Part shown: one piece after another, positions 1-7,557 of the stretch
Position numbering within the stretch: the stretch's first letter is position 1
Layout of the letters: the number at the start of each line of letters is the position of its first letter
DNA from: UBA10518 sp022837185
Lineage (GTDB): Bacteria; Desulfobacterota; Desulfobulbia; Desulfobulbales; Desulfobulbaceae
Length of the DNA stretch: 64,000 nt
Reading direction: 5' to 3'
Assembly (NCBI GenBank): GCA_034007705.1
Contig: JAVEQK010000001.1
Coordinates: 1-64,000, forward strand
Program-made: the position numbers and the translations under genes
The notes under the pieces: model-generated
The model's database searches: none
Told to the model about the DNA's origin: nothing
What the model saw: only the letters and a program-made list of their open reading frames with translations

Positions 1-6
1 AAAAAT

Positions 7-26
7 AATCCGCGGCAACGCGGATT
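7..26. terminator. Hairpin with GNRA-type tetraloop at left edge
   Basis: An 8-bp perfect stem (AATCCGCG / CGCGGATT) closes a GCAA loop. An A-rich run lies on its left, so the minus strand reads hairpin followed by ATTATTTTT, which resembles a rho-independent terminator. The plus strand has only a short T run after it. It lies directly upstream of the betaine transporter operon. It may end an upstream unit or act as a leader hairpin; the window starts too close to decide. Confidence 0.35.
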
Positions 27-59
27 TGACCTGGTGCTCCAAAAAATTTCGCTTCCGCC

Positions 60-1235
60 ATGGACAAAATCAAAATTCAGCACGTGACGAAGATTTTCGG
101 CGATCACCCGCATAAGGCAGTCAAGCTTCTTGAGCAAGGGGCGGGCAAGGATGAAATATTCCAACAAACCGGGCAGGCAGTCGGCCTGGTGGATATCAAT
201 TTCAATGTCAGGGAAGGGGAAATCCTCGTCGTCATGGGCTTGAGCGGCAGCGGCAAATCCACCCTCATTCGCTGCGTCAATCGGCTGATTGAGCCAACCA
301 CGGGCAGCATCATCATCGATGACATCGATGTCAACACGCTGACCTCTGATGGGCTGCTTGACCTGCGCCGAAAAAAATTCGGCATGGTTTTCCAGAATTT
401 CGGCCTCTTTCCCCACAAAACCGTTCTGGAAAATACGGAATTCGGCCTGGAAGTGCAGAATGTCGACAGAGACGTGCGCGAACAGAAAGCCAGGGAGGCG
501 CTGAAGCTGGTGGGCCTGGAGGGATGGGAAGACGCCGACACCAGCCAGCTCAGCGGCGGCATGCAGCAGCGGGTCGGGCTGGCGCGGGCACTGGCCGTCG
601 ATCCCGACATTCTGTTGATGGATGAGGCGTTCAGCGCCCTGGACCCCATGATCCGCCGAGACATGCAGCATGAACTCATATCCCTGCAGGAGCGGGTCAA
701 GAAAACCATTCTTTTTGTCAGCCACGACCTGGACGAGGCCCTGAAAATCGGCGACCGCATCGTCCTGATGAAGGACGGGCGGGTCATCCAGATCGGCACC
801 GCGGAAGAGATCCTGACCAATCCCGCATCCGGGTACGTGGAAAAATTTGTTGAAAATGTCGACAGGGCCCAGGTACTGACCGCCGACTCCATCATGAACA
901 AGGCCGGAGTGGTCGCGTATCCCACCGACGGTCCCAGGACAGTGCTGCGTAAAATGCGGGAGGAAGGCATTTCGGCAATTTACGCGGTGAAAAAGGATTA
1001 CACCCTGCTCGGCCTTGTCAGGGCCGAGGCGGCCAAAAAGGCCATTGACGACGGTTTGACCAACATCAGCAACATCATCGAACCCGACATCCCCCATGTC
1101 ACGCGGGACGCCCTGCTCAATGAAGTCATATCGATTCTTGCTGACTGGCCGATCGCCCTGCCGGTGGTGGACGAACATGACAAACTGCTCGGCGTTATCG
1201 TCAAAGGCGCTGTTCTGTCCGCCCTGGCGGAATAG
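60..1235 (+). CDS. proV: Glycine betaine/proline betaine ABC transporter ATPase
   Basis: This is the ATP-hydrolysing subunit of an osmoprotectant importer (ProV/OpuAA family), acting at the cytoplasmic face of the inner membrane. In order it shows Walker A (GLSGSGKST, about residue 60), a Q-loop (FQNFGLFPHKT), the ABC signature (LSGGMQQRVGLARAL), Walker B (DILLMDEAFSALD) and a switch His (FVSHDLDEA). A tandem CBS-type region follows from about residue 275, as in ProV, where CBS domains sense ionic strength. The 391-residue length is typical. The ATG at 60 is the only start after in-frame stops at 6 and 27; no strong ribosome site precedes it. proW follows 8 bases downstream and proX after that, so the three form an operon. 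Confidence 0.95.
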   Translation: MDKIKIQHVTKIFGDHPHKAVKLLEQGAGKDEIFQQTGQAVGLVDINFNVREGEILVVMGLSGSGKSTLIRCVNRLIEPTTGSIIIDDIDVNTLTSDGLLDLRRKKFGMVFQNFGLFPHKTVLENTEFGLEVQNVDRDVREQKAREALKLVGLEGWEDADTSQLSGGMQQRVGLARALAVDPDILLMDEAFSALDPMIRRDMQHELISLQERVKKTILFVSHDLDEALKIGDRIVLMKDGRVIQIGTAEEILTNPASGYVEKFVENVDRAQVLTADSIMNKAGVVAYPTDGPRTVLRKMREEGISAIYAVKKDYTLLGLVRAEAAKKAIDDGLTNISNIIEPDIPHVTRDALLNEVISILADWPIALPVVDEHDKLLGVIVKGAVLSALAE

Positions 1236-1243
1236 GAGGATGC

Positions 1244-2080
1244 ATGGATTTTACCATACAGAAATTTCCCCTTGATAAAATCATTGAATCCTTTCTTGAC
1301 CTGCTGACCGACAACTTCGCCTTTCTGACCAGGGCGACCAGTAGTATCACCGAAATCGTCATTGACGCCATTGTCGCCGGCCTGATGTTTTTTCCTCCAT
1401 GGCTGCTGATACTGATCCTGACCGTTTTAAGCTGGCGGTTTGCCGACCGGAAAATAGCGCTTATGACCTTTTTCGGCCTGGCCCTGCTCTGGAATCTGCG
1501 CCTGTGGGTCCCGACCGTCGAGACGGTTACCCTGGTGCTGATTGCCACCCTTGTCGCTGTCGCCCTGGGCCTGCCCCTCGGCATTCTGGCGGCGCTCTTT
1601 CCCCGCTTTAAACGAATCATCCTGCCGATTCTTGATTTCATGCAGACCATGCCCGCATTCGTCTACTTGATTCCGGCCATCCCGTTTTTCGGGCTGGGAC
1701 CGGTTTCCGCCATATTCGCCACGGTCATTTTCTCCATGCCGCCGGCCATCCGGCTGACCATTCTGGGCATTATCCAGGTGCCGGCGGAATTGGTCGAAGC
1801 GGCAGATGCCTTCGGGGCGACCAAAAAACAGAAACTGCTGAAAATCCAGATGCCCCTGGCCATCCCGACCATCATGGCCGGCATCAACCAGACCATCATG
1901 CTGGCGCTGTCCATGGTCGTTATTGCCGCCATGATCGGCGCCGGGGGACTGGGCGGCGAAGTATGGAAAGCTATTCAGCGGCTGAAACCCGGTATGGGTT
2001 TCGAGGCGGGAATCGCCATTGTCATTCTGGCCATGCTCCTTGACAGGATCACCCAGAAGATAGGGCAGAAATATAAATAA
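1244..2080 (+). CDS. proW: Glycine betaine ABC transporter permease
   Basis: This is the membrane-spanning subunit of the ProU-type betaine importer, 278 residues. Several hydrophobic helices are visible, from about residue 47 onward. The EAA-type coupling loop reads ELVEAADAFGATKKQKLLKIQMPLA in the protein and is the contact site for the ProV ATPase. A GGAGG ribosome site (about 1234-1239) overlaps the end of proV and sits 5-6 bases before the ATG. Gene order ATPase, permease, binding protein matches E. coli proU. Confidence 0.95.
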   Translation: MDFTIQKFPLDKIIESFLDLLTDNFAFLTRATSSITEIVIDAIVAGLMFFPPWLLILILTVLSWRFADRKIALMTFFGLALLWNLRLWVPTVETVTLVLIATLVAVALGLPLGILAALFPRFKRIILPILDFMQTMPAFVYLIPAIPFFGLGPVSAIFATVIFSMPPAIRLTILGIIQVPAELVEAADAFGATKKQKLLKIQMPLAIPTIMAGINQTIMLALSMVVIAAMIGAGGLGGEVWKAIQRLKPGMGFEAGIAIVILAMLLDRITQKIGQKYK

Positions 2081-2096
2081 CAAGAAAGGAGGTATC

Positions 2097-2948
2097 ATGA
2101 GCAGATTTTCTGTTGTACTGCAGCTTGTTGCTGCAACGTTTTTTGCAGCCGTCCTCACCGCGCAGGCCGGGGACAAGGGAAAAATTGAGCTGGCCTATGT
2201 CGAGTGGTCAAGCGAAGTGGCCAGCACCAACGTGGTGCGGGCCGTTCTGGAGGACCAGGGCTACGATGTCACCATAACCCCGGTCAGCGCGGCGGCCATG
2301 TGGCAGGCCGTCGCCTCGGGCGATGCGGACGGCATGGTTGCCGCCTGGCTTCCCACCACCCATGGTCATTACCTGGAGCAGCTCAAGGAAAAGATCGTCG
2401 ACCTGGGGCCGAACCTTGAGGGAACGAGGATCGGCCTTGTGGTGCCGGACTATGTGGCCATCAATTCCATAGAGGAGTTGAAAGACGCCGGGGACAAATT
2501 CAACGGCAGAATCATCGGCATTGATCCGGGCGCCGGGCTGATGAGCCAGACTGAAAAGGTCATCGAGGAATACGGGCTGGACCGGTTCAAGCTGATTGCC
2601 GGCAGCGGGGCCACCATGACCGCCGCTCTCCAGGATGCCATCAAAAGAGAGGAATGGATCGCGGTCACCGGCTGGACGCCGCACTGGAAGTTTGCCCGCT
2701 GGAGCCTCAAGTATCTTGATGATCCGCAGGGCGTGTACGGCGGCGAGGAATACATCAGCACCATGGTCAGGAAGGGCCTGCAGGAGGACCATCCGGATGC
2801 CTATACGATCCTCGACAACTTCTACTGGACACCGGCCGACATGGAACAGGTCATGGTCTGGAACCAGGAGGATGGGGCCGATCCCTATGAAAACGCCAAA
2901 CGATGGGTCAGCGAAAACCAGGCAACGGTCCATCAGTGGCTCCCGTAA
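2097..2948 (+). CDS. proX: Glycine betaine-binding periplasmic protein
   Basis: This is the substrate-binding protein of the betaine importer (ProX/OpuAC family), 283 residues. It has a clear signal peptide (hydrophobic core, cleavage expected after AQA near residue 24) and no lipobox, so it should be soluble in the periplasm. Aromatic residues that could line the quaternary-ammonium cage are abundant (VEWSSE, GWTPHWKF, WTPADM). A strong AAGGAGGT ribosome site lies about 5 bases before the ATG. It is the last of three transporter genes; a porin gene follows after 123 bases and an intercistronic hairpin. Confidence 0.93.
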   Translation: MSRFSVVLQLVAATFFAAVLTAQAGDKGKIELAYVEWSSEVASTNVVRAVLEDQGYDVTITPVSAAAMWQAVASGDADGMVAAWLPTTHGHYLEQLKEKIVDLGPNLEGTRIGLVVPDYVAINSIEELKDAGDKFNGRIIGIDPGAGLMSQTEKVIEEYGLDRFKLIAGSGATMTAALQDAIKREEWIAVTGWTPHWKFARWSLKYLDDPQGVYGGEEYISTMVRKGLQEDHPDAYTILDNFYWTPADMEQVMVWNQEDGADPYENAKRWVSENQATVHQWLP

Positions 2949-2973
2949 AGGGCCCCTGGAAGCGGAAGACAAT

Positions 2974-2994
2974 GGCGGCCTGTTCCGGGCCGCC
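2974..2994 (+). other. Intercistronic hairpin between proX and porin
   Basis: GGCGGCC and GGCCGCC form a 7-bp GC stem around a 7-base loop. No T tract follows, so it is not a standard terminator. It could stabilise the proX mRNA or dampen read-through into the porin gene. Confidence 0.45.
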
Positions 2995-3071
2995 GGGAAA
3001 TGGAGCCGGGGGCCCTCCCCGGTTTCTGAAAAAGGAGAAATCGGACCAGGAACACAACACAAGGAGATGGC

Positions 3072-4298
3072 ATGTTGTTCATTCGTAAGAAAAAGGTACA
3101 GGTTTTCGCCCTCTTGCTTTGCTGGGGCATAACGACACCCGCATACGCCGGAGTTGATATCGGTCCCCTGACGATCGGGGGCGCACTCCGGGCCAACTAT
3201 ATCCTCGGCGATTATGAAGAAAGCGGCGGGGACGGGCCGGAACGCGGCGGTAACGGCGGCGATGTGGAGCTTGACACCTTCAGGATAAATCTTGATTTCG
3301 AAAAGGATTCATGGATCGGCAAGGCGGAATACCGCTGGTACTCGGGGTATAACTTTCTCCATACCGGCTGGGCCGGCTATCAGTTCTCCGAATCAGCGAG
3401 GGTGGAGGCCGGCCTCACTCGGGTACCGTTCGGGGTCGGCGACTACGGCCCGGCAAACAGCTGGTTTTTTGATCAGCACTACTACGTTGGACTGTCGGAT
3501 GACATGGACATGGGGGTGAAATATACCACCAGGTTCGGCAGCCTGGCGGTTGATCTTGCCTATTTTGCGGCAGCCGAGCCCTCGTTCAACGGCGACAGTC
3601 CGGAAAGTGCCCGCTACTCCTACGACATTGTCGATAACGGCGGCGAATATTCCCATTACAAGGAGCGTAACCAGGTCAATGCCCGGGCCCGGTACGGCAG
3701 TTCTTTTTCCTCCTGGGACAATGAACTCGGCGTTTCCCTGCAATGGGGCCAGTTGAAGGCGGACGAGGCGTTTGCCGAAGACAGCGATGCCTGGGCCGTT
3801 TCGGTTCACGACAAAATCACCGTGGGCAACTGGGCGTTCATGCTGCAGCTGACCAGCTACCGGTATGATGCCGATTATCATGCGGAAACAGGACTGACAA
3901 ATGATCTCATCACCATGGGCGCCTACGACTTTGCCTGGCCGGTTGCCAGCGAAGGAGTCATCCCGGCGGCCGCGGCAAGCTATACCTGGACGCCGGACCT
4001 GGAATGGATCGATTCCATAACCTTCTACAATGACTTCAGCGTCATCATCAAGGACGGCGAGCTGCCGGACGGAAGGGATTTCAACAACAGCGCCATGAAT
4101 GTCACAGGAATGGCCATTGCCAGTGGAGGCTGGTACATTTACGTGGATTATGCCTATTCGAACGGCAACTATTTTGTCGGCGATGAAGGGGATATATACG
4201 GAGGGGATTACGCCGCTTCACAAGTGGGTGATTTCGGTGCCAGCCTGAATGATGACTGGAACGGCCGCTTCAACATCAACCTGGGATATTATTTCTAG
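3072..4298 (+). CDS. Outer-membrane porin-like beta-barrel protein
   Basis: This 408-residue protein has a signal peptide (KKKVQVFALLLCWG then cleavage near AYA, residue 27). The mature part is rich in alternating aromatic and polar strands, and it ends in the beta-barrel signature ...NINLGYYF with a terminal Phe, the signal for BAM-assisted outer-membrane insertion. It resembles porin families of Deltaproteobacteria-type bacteria, but I cannot assign a substrate. An AAGGAGATG ribosome site lies just before the ATG. It sits downstream of proVWX in the same orientation, suggesting it may admit osmoprotectants. It could equally be a general porin expressed from its own promoter. Confidence 0.82.
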   Translation: MLFIRKKKVQVFALLLCWGITTPAYAGVDIGPLTIGGALRANYILGDYEESGGDGPERGGNGGDVELDTFRINLDFEKDSWIGKAEYRWYSGYNFLHTGWAGYQFSESARVEAGLTRVPFGVGDYGPANSWFFDQHYYVGLSDDMDMGVKYTTRFGSLAVDLAYFAAAEPSFNGDSPESARYSYDIVDNGGEYSHYKERNQVNARARYGSSFSSWDNELGVSLQWGQLKADEAFAEDSDAWAVSVHDKITVGNWAFMLQLTSYRYDADYHAETGLTNDLITMGAYDFAWPVASEGVIPAAAASYTWTPDLEWIDSITFYNDFSVIIKDGELPDGRDFNNSAMNVTGMAIASGGWYIYVDYAYSNGNYFVGDEGDIYGGDYAASQVGDFGASLNDDWNGRFNINLGYYF

Positions 4299-4358
4299 GG
4301 CCGGCAAGCTTTGTCGTTTCAGGCGACGAACGGATTCATTACATTTTTCAGGAAAAAA

Positions 4359-4393
4359 CACAGCCCGCTCTCGCAGGAGGAGAGCGGGCTGTG
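4359..4393 (-). terminator. Rho-independent terminator for the CGGC-protein gene
   Basis: Perfect 14-bp inverted arms (4359-4372 and 4380-4393) enclose a 7-base loop. Six A residues at 4353-4358 become a U tract on minus-strand RNA. It lies in the convergent gap between the porin gene and the minus-strand CGGC gene and could limit read-through from both sides. Confidence 0.9.
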
Positions 4394-4446
4394 TCCGGGG
4401 AGGCTGTTCAAAAGCATCAGCCTCCGAGTCCGGGGCACGGTGTCGG

Positions 4447-4812
4447 TCAGGCGAAGATATCCGCCGGAACGTAGGGGTGTGTTCCTTCAATCACCCGGAT
4501 GCCGGATTTGGCCGTTATTTTTTTGATGATCTCTTCCTTGTAGGGGCATTGTTCGGCAATGCAGGGGGCGATGTGGATCACCGTCGGTTTTTCCTCCATG
4601 GGCGCATTCCAGAGCTTCACCTGCATCAGGCGGGTAACGATGGCCGGCGCCGGGCAGCCGCCGCAGCCGACCATGCCCACAATCTCCGCCTCGCTGTCTT
4701 CATAGATTTCGAAAACGCCCTTGCGCCGGTTGAAGGCGACCAGGCAGCGCGAACAGCCGATGCAGACATCGTCCATTGTGTTTTTACAGCCAACGATCAG
4801 AATTTTTTCCAC
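4447..4812 (-). CDS. CGGC-domain protein
   Basis: This 121-residue protein matches the CGGC-domain family, whose members carry conserved Cys clusters and are thought to bind metal. Visible Cys motifs are CKN near residue 9, CIGCSRC (about 17-23), VGCGGCPAP (about 49-57) and APCIAEQCPY (about 82-91). The start is GTG at 4812, chosen because a strong AAGGAGGT ribosome site lies 5-8 bases upstream. It is the last gene of the DUF134 gene group and is followed by a strong terminator. The biochemical role is unknown; metal or Fe-S binding is an inference from the cysteines. Confidence 0.85.
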   Translation of the reverse strand: MEKILIVGCKNTMDDVCIGCSRCLVAFNRRKGVFEIYEDSEAEIVGMVGCGGCPAPAIVTRLMQVKLWNAPMEEKPTVIHIAPCIAEQCPYKEEIIKKITAKSGIRVIEGTHPYVPADIFA

Positions 4813-5017
4813 TGCAGACCTCCTTGCATGGTGATGAGTCGTAAGTGCTCTCGCGAGTCTTGAAAACTGTCTTACCGCCCTTCAACTTCCTTCAATGTTC
4901 GTGCAGGACTTTGAGATCCCGACCCGGACCTATCCGGAACTGACGACCCTCCGGCAGAAGGGGCTCCCGATGGCGCCGGTCCATTCATGGACCGTTGCCC
5001 CGGCTCGGAAACGGAGA
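4813..5017. other. Intergenic gap without convincing gene
   Basis: This 205-base gap separates two minus-strand genes. It contains an 8-bp palindrome (CTCGCGAG) within a weakly dyad region near 4838-4877. Possible minus-strand ORFs here are short and lack family resemblance. No clear promoter was found, so the CGGC gene could be expressed by read-through or from an unrecognised promoter. Confidence 0.4.
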
Positions 5018-5437
5018 TTATTCCTGCGAAGCGCTGCGCCAGGCCTCGTCAAGGCGTTTTTCAAGGTACCGGACAAGTTCTTCATCCCTTTGTTCCATAG
5101 CAAAGCAGACACCGTCCTCACCGAGCAGTCCTCCGGGAACGAAGTCGCCCCTCTGGTCGGGGTCCGTGATCATCTCGCCGTAGAAGCAGACCGAAAGCCA
5201 TCGCGGATCATCCTCGATGACATCGACCATGGCAAACAGTCCCCTTTTTTTCTGGGCCGCATGCACGGCCCGGAGGGAATAGGTGACCGGCGGCCGGGAT
5301 ATGAATTCGAGGGAGACGCCTTCTTTTCTGGCCAGGTATTCCTTGAAATGCAGAAACGCCTCCCTGTTCCTGTCGGGCGTTTCCTGCCATTCCTTCATAA
5401 AGGCAGCGAGGTGCGAGCCTGTTGTTCCTTTTTCCAT
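5018..5437 (-). CDS. Conserved-looking hypothetical protein in DUF134 cluster
   Basis: This 139-residue soluble acidic protein has no signal peptide or membrane segment. Its amphipathic helical N-terminus and mixed composition look like real coding sequence. A middle segment reads VTYSLRAVHAAQKKRG and then MVDVIEDDPRWLSVCFYGEMI. I do not recognise the family. It lies between the CGGC gene and a DUF5320 gene, so a role in the same metal-related cluster is plausible by association only. The ATG at 5437 has a weak AAGG about 7 bases upstream. Confidence 0.7.
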   Translation of the reverse strand: MEKGTTGSHLAAFMKEWQETPDRNREAFLHFKEYLARKEGVSLEFISRPPVTYSLRAVHAAQKKRGLFAMVDVIEDDPRWLSVCFYGEMITDPDQRGDFVPGGLLGEDGVCFAMEQRDEELVRYLEKRLDEAWRSASQE

Positions 5438-5519
5438 TTTTCAGCCTTGTCCGTTTGGGGATGCGTTTTCCCCGCCGACCCCGAACAGCGCCGCGAGGAA
5501 AACCGGTTTGCGCCTGCGG

Positions 5520-5861
5520 TCAGGCTGATTCGGGGGACTGCTTTTCCAGCTCGGCGATCCGGCGGGTTACGGCGTCCAGTGCGTTTTGCATCTGGTCGGC
5601 CTGGGCCCGGAGCATGTCGATTTCGCTGCCGGCGGCCGCCGGATATGCCGGCGGCGGATACCATCCATAGCCGCGGCCGTATCCCCTGGCCACGCCCGGA
5701 CCGTATCCGCGCCTGTAACCGCGTCTCATCCCGAGACCCCGGCCATAGCCATAGCCGCCGGATGCCGGCGCATTTTCCTCTGCCGCCGGGCTGCACAAGC
5801 CTCTGCGTCCACCTGTCATGGGACCGGCCCCCATGGGGCCTGTTCTGTCGAATCCGGGCAT
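5520..5861 (-). CDS. DUF5320 Gly/Arg/Tyr-rich protein
   Basis: This 113-residue protein starts with the family hallmark MPGFDRTGPMGAGPMTGG, followed by a low-complexity Gly/Arg/Tyr stretch (RGYRRGYGPGVARGYGRGYG) and a C-terminal coiled-coil-like helix (DMLRAQADQMQNALDAV). DUF5320 proteins recur next to NifX and MinD-type genes in anaerobes, and their function is unknown. The C-terminal helix could mediate oligomerisation. A GGAGGAA ribosome site precedes the ATG at 5861. A second DUF5320-like gene lies 34 bases upstream. Confidence 0.85.
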   Translation of the reverse strand: MPGFDRTGPMGAGPMTGGRRGLCSPAAEENAPASGGYGYGRGLGMRRGYRRGYGPGVARGYGRGYGWYPPPAYPAAAGSEIDMLRAQADQMQNALDAVTRRIAELEKQSPESA

Positions 5862-5895
5862 GATGATTCCTCCTGTCTGGGTTGAAGTATTTCTT

Positions 5896-6084
5896 CTATC
5901 GTCCGCGGCCTCTTCCTCGGCCCCGGCCGGTTCCGTTGCCGGATCCCCGTCCGCGCCCGCGGTCCGCGTCCATGTTTTCCTGTTCAGGCGATAATGGCGT
6001 TTTGTCCGTCGGCGCGCATCGTCCGCGGCCCCTGCCTGTTTTTGATCCCCGGCCTTCCGGTCCGGTTCCGTCTCTGTTCGGCAT
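5896..6084 (-). CDS. Short DUF5320-like RG-repeat protein
   Basis: This 62-residue protein begins MPNRDGTGPEGRGSKTGRG, matching the N-terminal DUF5320 signature, and ends in a run of RG dipeptides after an acidic spacer. The ATG at 6084 was chosen over an upstream start at 6156 because GAGAGGAGG lies just before it and the family signature begins there. The RG-rich tail recalls RNA- or protein-binding RGG motifs, but no function can be assigned. It lies between the other DUF5320 gene and DUF134. Confidence 0.75.
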   Translation of the reverse strand: MPNRDGTGPEGRGSKTGRGRGRCAPTDKTPLSPEQENMDADRGRGRGSGNGTGRGRGRGRGR

Positions 6085-6162
6085 ATCTGCCTCCTCTCGG
6101 TTGTTGTGGTTTACTGATCGGACACTGCAAATCCTTCCCGTCCGCTTTCGTCTCACAAATGT

Positions 6163-6486
6163 TTACTCTCTTCCTCTTCTTCGGCGGCGCCTTCCCATGC
6201 CGCGCAGTTCATAGGCCCCGCCTTCAATTTTCACGGCCTTGCCGGTGACCAGGGCTTCGGCGATGATGCTGCGCGCGTTGCCCAGGATCCGGCCGAAGGT
6301 GTGGCGCGATACTTCCATCAGGCCGGCGGCGGTTTCCTGGTCCAGATGCTCGAAATCGCTGAGCCGAATGGCTTCGAACTCTTCGATGGACATGGATATC
6401 TCGCCGGTGACGGGCATGCCGTGGGGCACAAAGGCCGCAATAATCGGATAGGCGGAGACAAAGCGGGTTTTTTTCGGTCTGGGCAT
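6163..6486 (-). CDS. DUF134 predicted DNA-binding protein
   Basis: This 107-residue DUF134-family protein begins MPRPKKTR and contains a sigma-like helix-turn-helix (EEFEAIRLSDFEHLDQETAA then GLMEVSRHTFGRILGNARS), typical of this predicted regulator family. The C-terminus is a basic RRRRRRGRE tail. It heads the minus-strand DUF134-DUF5320-DUF5320-unknown-CGGC group. The promoter upstream is flanked by two near-identical dyads, so autoregulation is a reasonable inference. The ligand is unknown; Fe-S or metal status is only a guess from the neighbours. Confidence 0.88.
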   Translation of the reverse strand: MPRPKKTRFVSAYPIIAAFVPHGMPVTGEISMSIEEFEAIRLSDFEHLDQETAAGLMEVSRHTFGRILGNARSIIAEALVTGKAVKIEGGAYELRGMGRRRRRRGRE

Positions 6487-6510
6487 ACGATAAGGTTCCG
6501 TTTACGTTTA

Positions 6511-6524
6511 TGATCATTTGAGCA
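6511..6524. promoter_or_regulatory. Operator candidate 1, TGATCATTTGAGCA
   Basis: A near-palindromic 14-mer overlaps the expected transcription start of the DUF134 promoter. It differs by one base from the copy at 6564-6577. A bound protein here would block initiation. Confidence 0.65.
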
Positions 6525-6525
6525 T

Positions 6526-6554
6526 AATATAAGTCCATTTATTTCTTTAATCAA
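6526..6554 (-). promoter_or_regulatory. Sigma-70 promoter of the DUF134 operon
   Basis: On the minus strand the -35 is TTGATT (6549-6554) and the -10 is TATATT (6526-6531), with exactly 17 bases between. Transcription would start near 6519, giving a leader of about 33 bases before the DUF134 ATG at 6486. Confidence 0.8.
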
Positions 6555-6563
6555 GATTAAAAA

Positions 6564-6577
6564 TGATCATTTGATCA
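6564..6577. promoter_or_regulatory. Operator candidate 2, TGATCATTTGATCA
   Basis: A 14-mer lies just upstream of the -35 box, 53 bases (about five helical turns) from copy 1. Both copies face the same side of the helix, as expected for cooperative repression. DUF134 itself is the obvious candidate binder, by inference. Confidence 0.65.
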
Positions 6578-6735
6578 AAACTGGCAGCCCGAACCGGTGG
6601 AATTGTTCCGCACTGGAAAGTCAGTCAAGGGTTGTTGAAGGATTGTCCATATCTCTGGAATGCGCCATGTTGCGCTGCAGTGTGTACATCCTGACCCGCT
6701 CCGGATAATCGACGGGACGGGTCAGGAATGTGCCG

Positions 6736-6765
6736 AAAACCGCTTTCGTTGGGTAAAGCGGTTTT
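6736..6765 (-). terminator. Terminator of the NifX/MinD operon
   Basis: The arms AAAACCGCTTT (6736-6746) and AAAGCGGTTTT (6755-6765) form an 11-bp stem with an 8-base loop and a T run at the 3' end on either strand. It lies just after the stop codon of the last NifX-like gene and separates this operon from the DUF134 promoter. Confidence 0.8.
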
Positions 6766-6772
6766 GTGCACA

Positions 6773-7132
6773 TTACCAGTGGGCATCCTTGTTGGCGCCG
6801 GCGGCATAGGTTACCTTGCCGCCTTTGAAGGCGGTTACCGCATCCATGACCGTGCCGCTGATATCGTTGACCACCTTGATGCCTGCCGCCTCAAGGGTGA
6901 GGAATGCTTTCGGGCCGCAATAGCCTGTCAGCAGCACCTCGGCCCCCTTTTTGCTGACCGTGGTTGCCGCCCCGATTCCCGCCCCTTTGAAGGCATTGAC
7001 ATTGCCGCTGTTGTCGACGGCTTCGAAATCCATGGTGTCGGGATCGATGATCAGGATATAGCGCGCCCGCCCGAACCGCGGGTCAACCTCGCTTTCCAGT
7101 TGTGTTCCAGTTGCCGTGACCGCAATTTTCAT
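6773..7132 (-). CDS. NifX/NifB-type dinitrogenase iron-molybdenum cofactor domain protein
   Basis: This 119-residue single-domain protein of the NifX/NafY/NifB-C superfamily (MKIAVTATG..., DPRFGRARYILIID) has a helical Gly-rich second half (LTGYCGPKAFLTLEAAGIKV). Such small proteins bind metal clusters or cofactor precursors. No nif structural genes are visible, so a role other than nitrogen fixation is likely. A GGGAGGTAC ribosome site precedes the ATG at 7132. It is the last gene of the minus-strand operon and is followed by a terminator. Confidence 0.88.
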   Translation of the reverse strand: MKIAVTATGTQLESEVDPRFGRARYILIIDPDTMDFEAVDNSGNVNAFKGAGIGAATTVSKKGAEVLLTGYCGPKAFLTLEAAGIKVVNDISGTVMDAVTAFKGGKVTYAAGANKDAHW

Positions 7133-7159
7133 TTTTTGTACCTCCCGGTGCGGCAGGAA

Positions 7160-7540
7160 TTAACGGCCGCCGCCGCCGCAGACCTGGCTGTCGTTGATTT
7201 TCGGCAGAACCCCGGCAATGAAGTCCTCGATGACCGGCCTGATTTCCGCCCTTTCGGCATCATGATACACCTCGATGCCGACCTGTCTGAATCCCATCAA
7301 CGGCCGCATGCCGATGCCGCCGACCACCAGGGCGTTGACCCTGTGCGCGGCCAGCAGATTCACCGGCACCATGCAGCCGCCCTGAACGTGATCCCTGTTG
7401 GGCAGGATCGATACACCCTTGATTTCACCGTCTTCGACATCTATACAGGTAAACACGTCGCAGTGTCCAAAATGTCCTGCCCTTCTGCCATTCAGGCCGC
7501 CGTTTCCTTCGGAGGGAAACGCCACTCGTATCATTGCCAT
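7160..7540 (-). CDS. NifX/NifB-type domain protein with Gly-Cys tail
   Basis: This 126-residue NifX-superfamily protein has the core segments MIRVAFPSEGNGGLNG, GRRAGHFGHCDVF and VNALVVGGIGMRPLMGF. It ends in ...SQVCGGGGR, so a Cys next to a poly-Gly tail is available for metal ligation. It lies 17 bases after the second MinD-type ATPase and 27 bases before the other NifX-like gene. NifX plus ferredoxin-bearing MinD ATPases suggests assembly or delivery of a metal cluster, but the target is unknown. Confidence 0.88.
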   Translation of the reverse strand: MAMIRVAFPSEGNGGLNGRRAGHFGHCDVFTCIDVEDGEIKGVSILPNRDHVQGGCMVPVNLLAAHRVNALVVGGIGMRPLMGFRQVGIEVYHDAERAEIRPVIEDFIAGVLPKINDSQVCGGGGR

Positions 7541-7557
7541 CAGTTCCGTTCTCCGTC

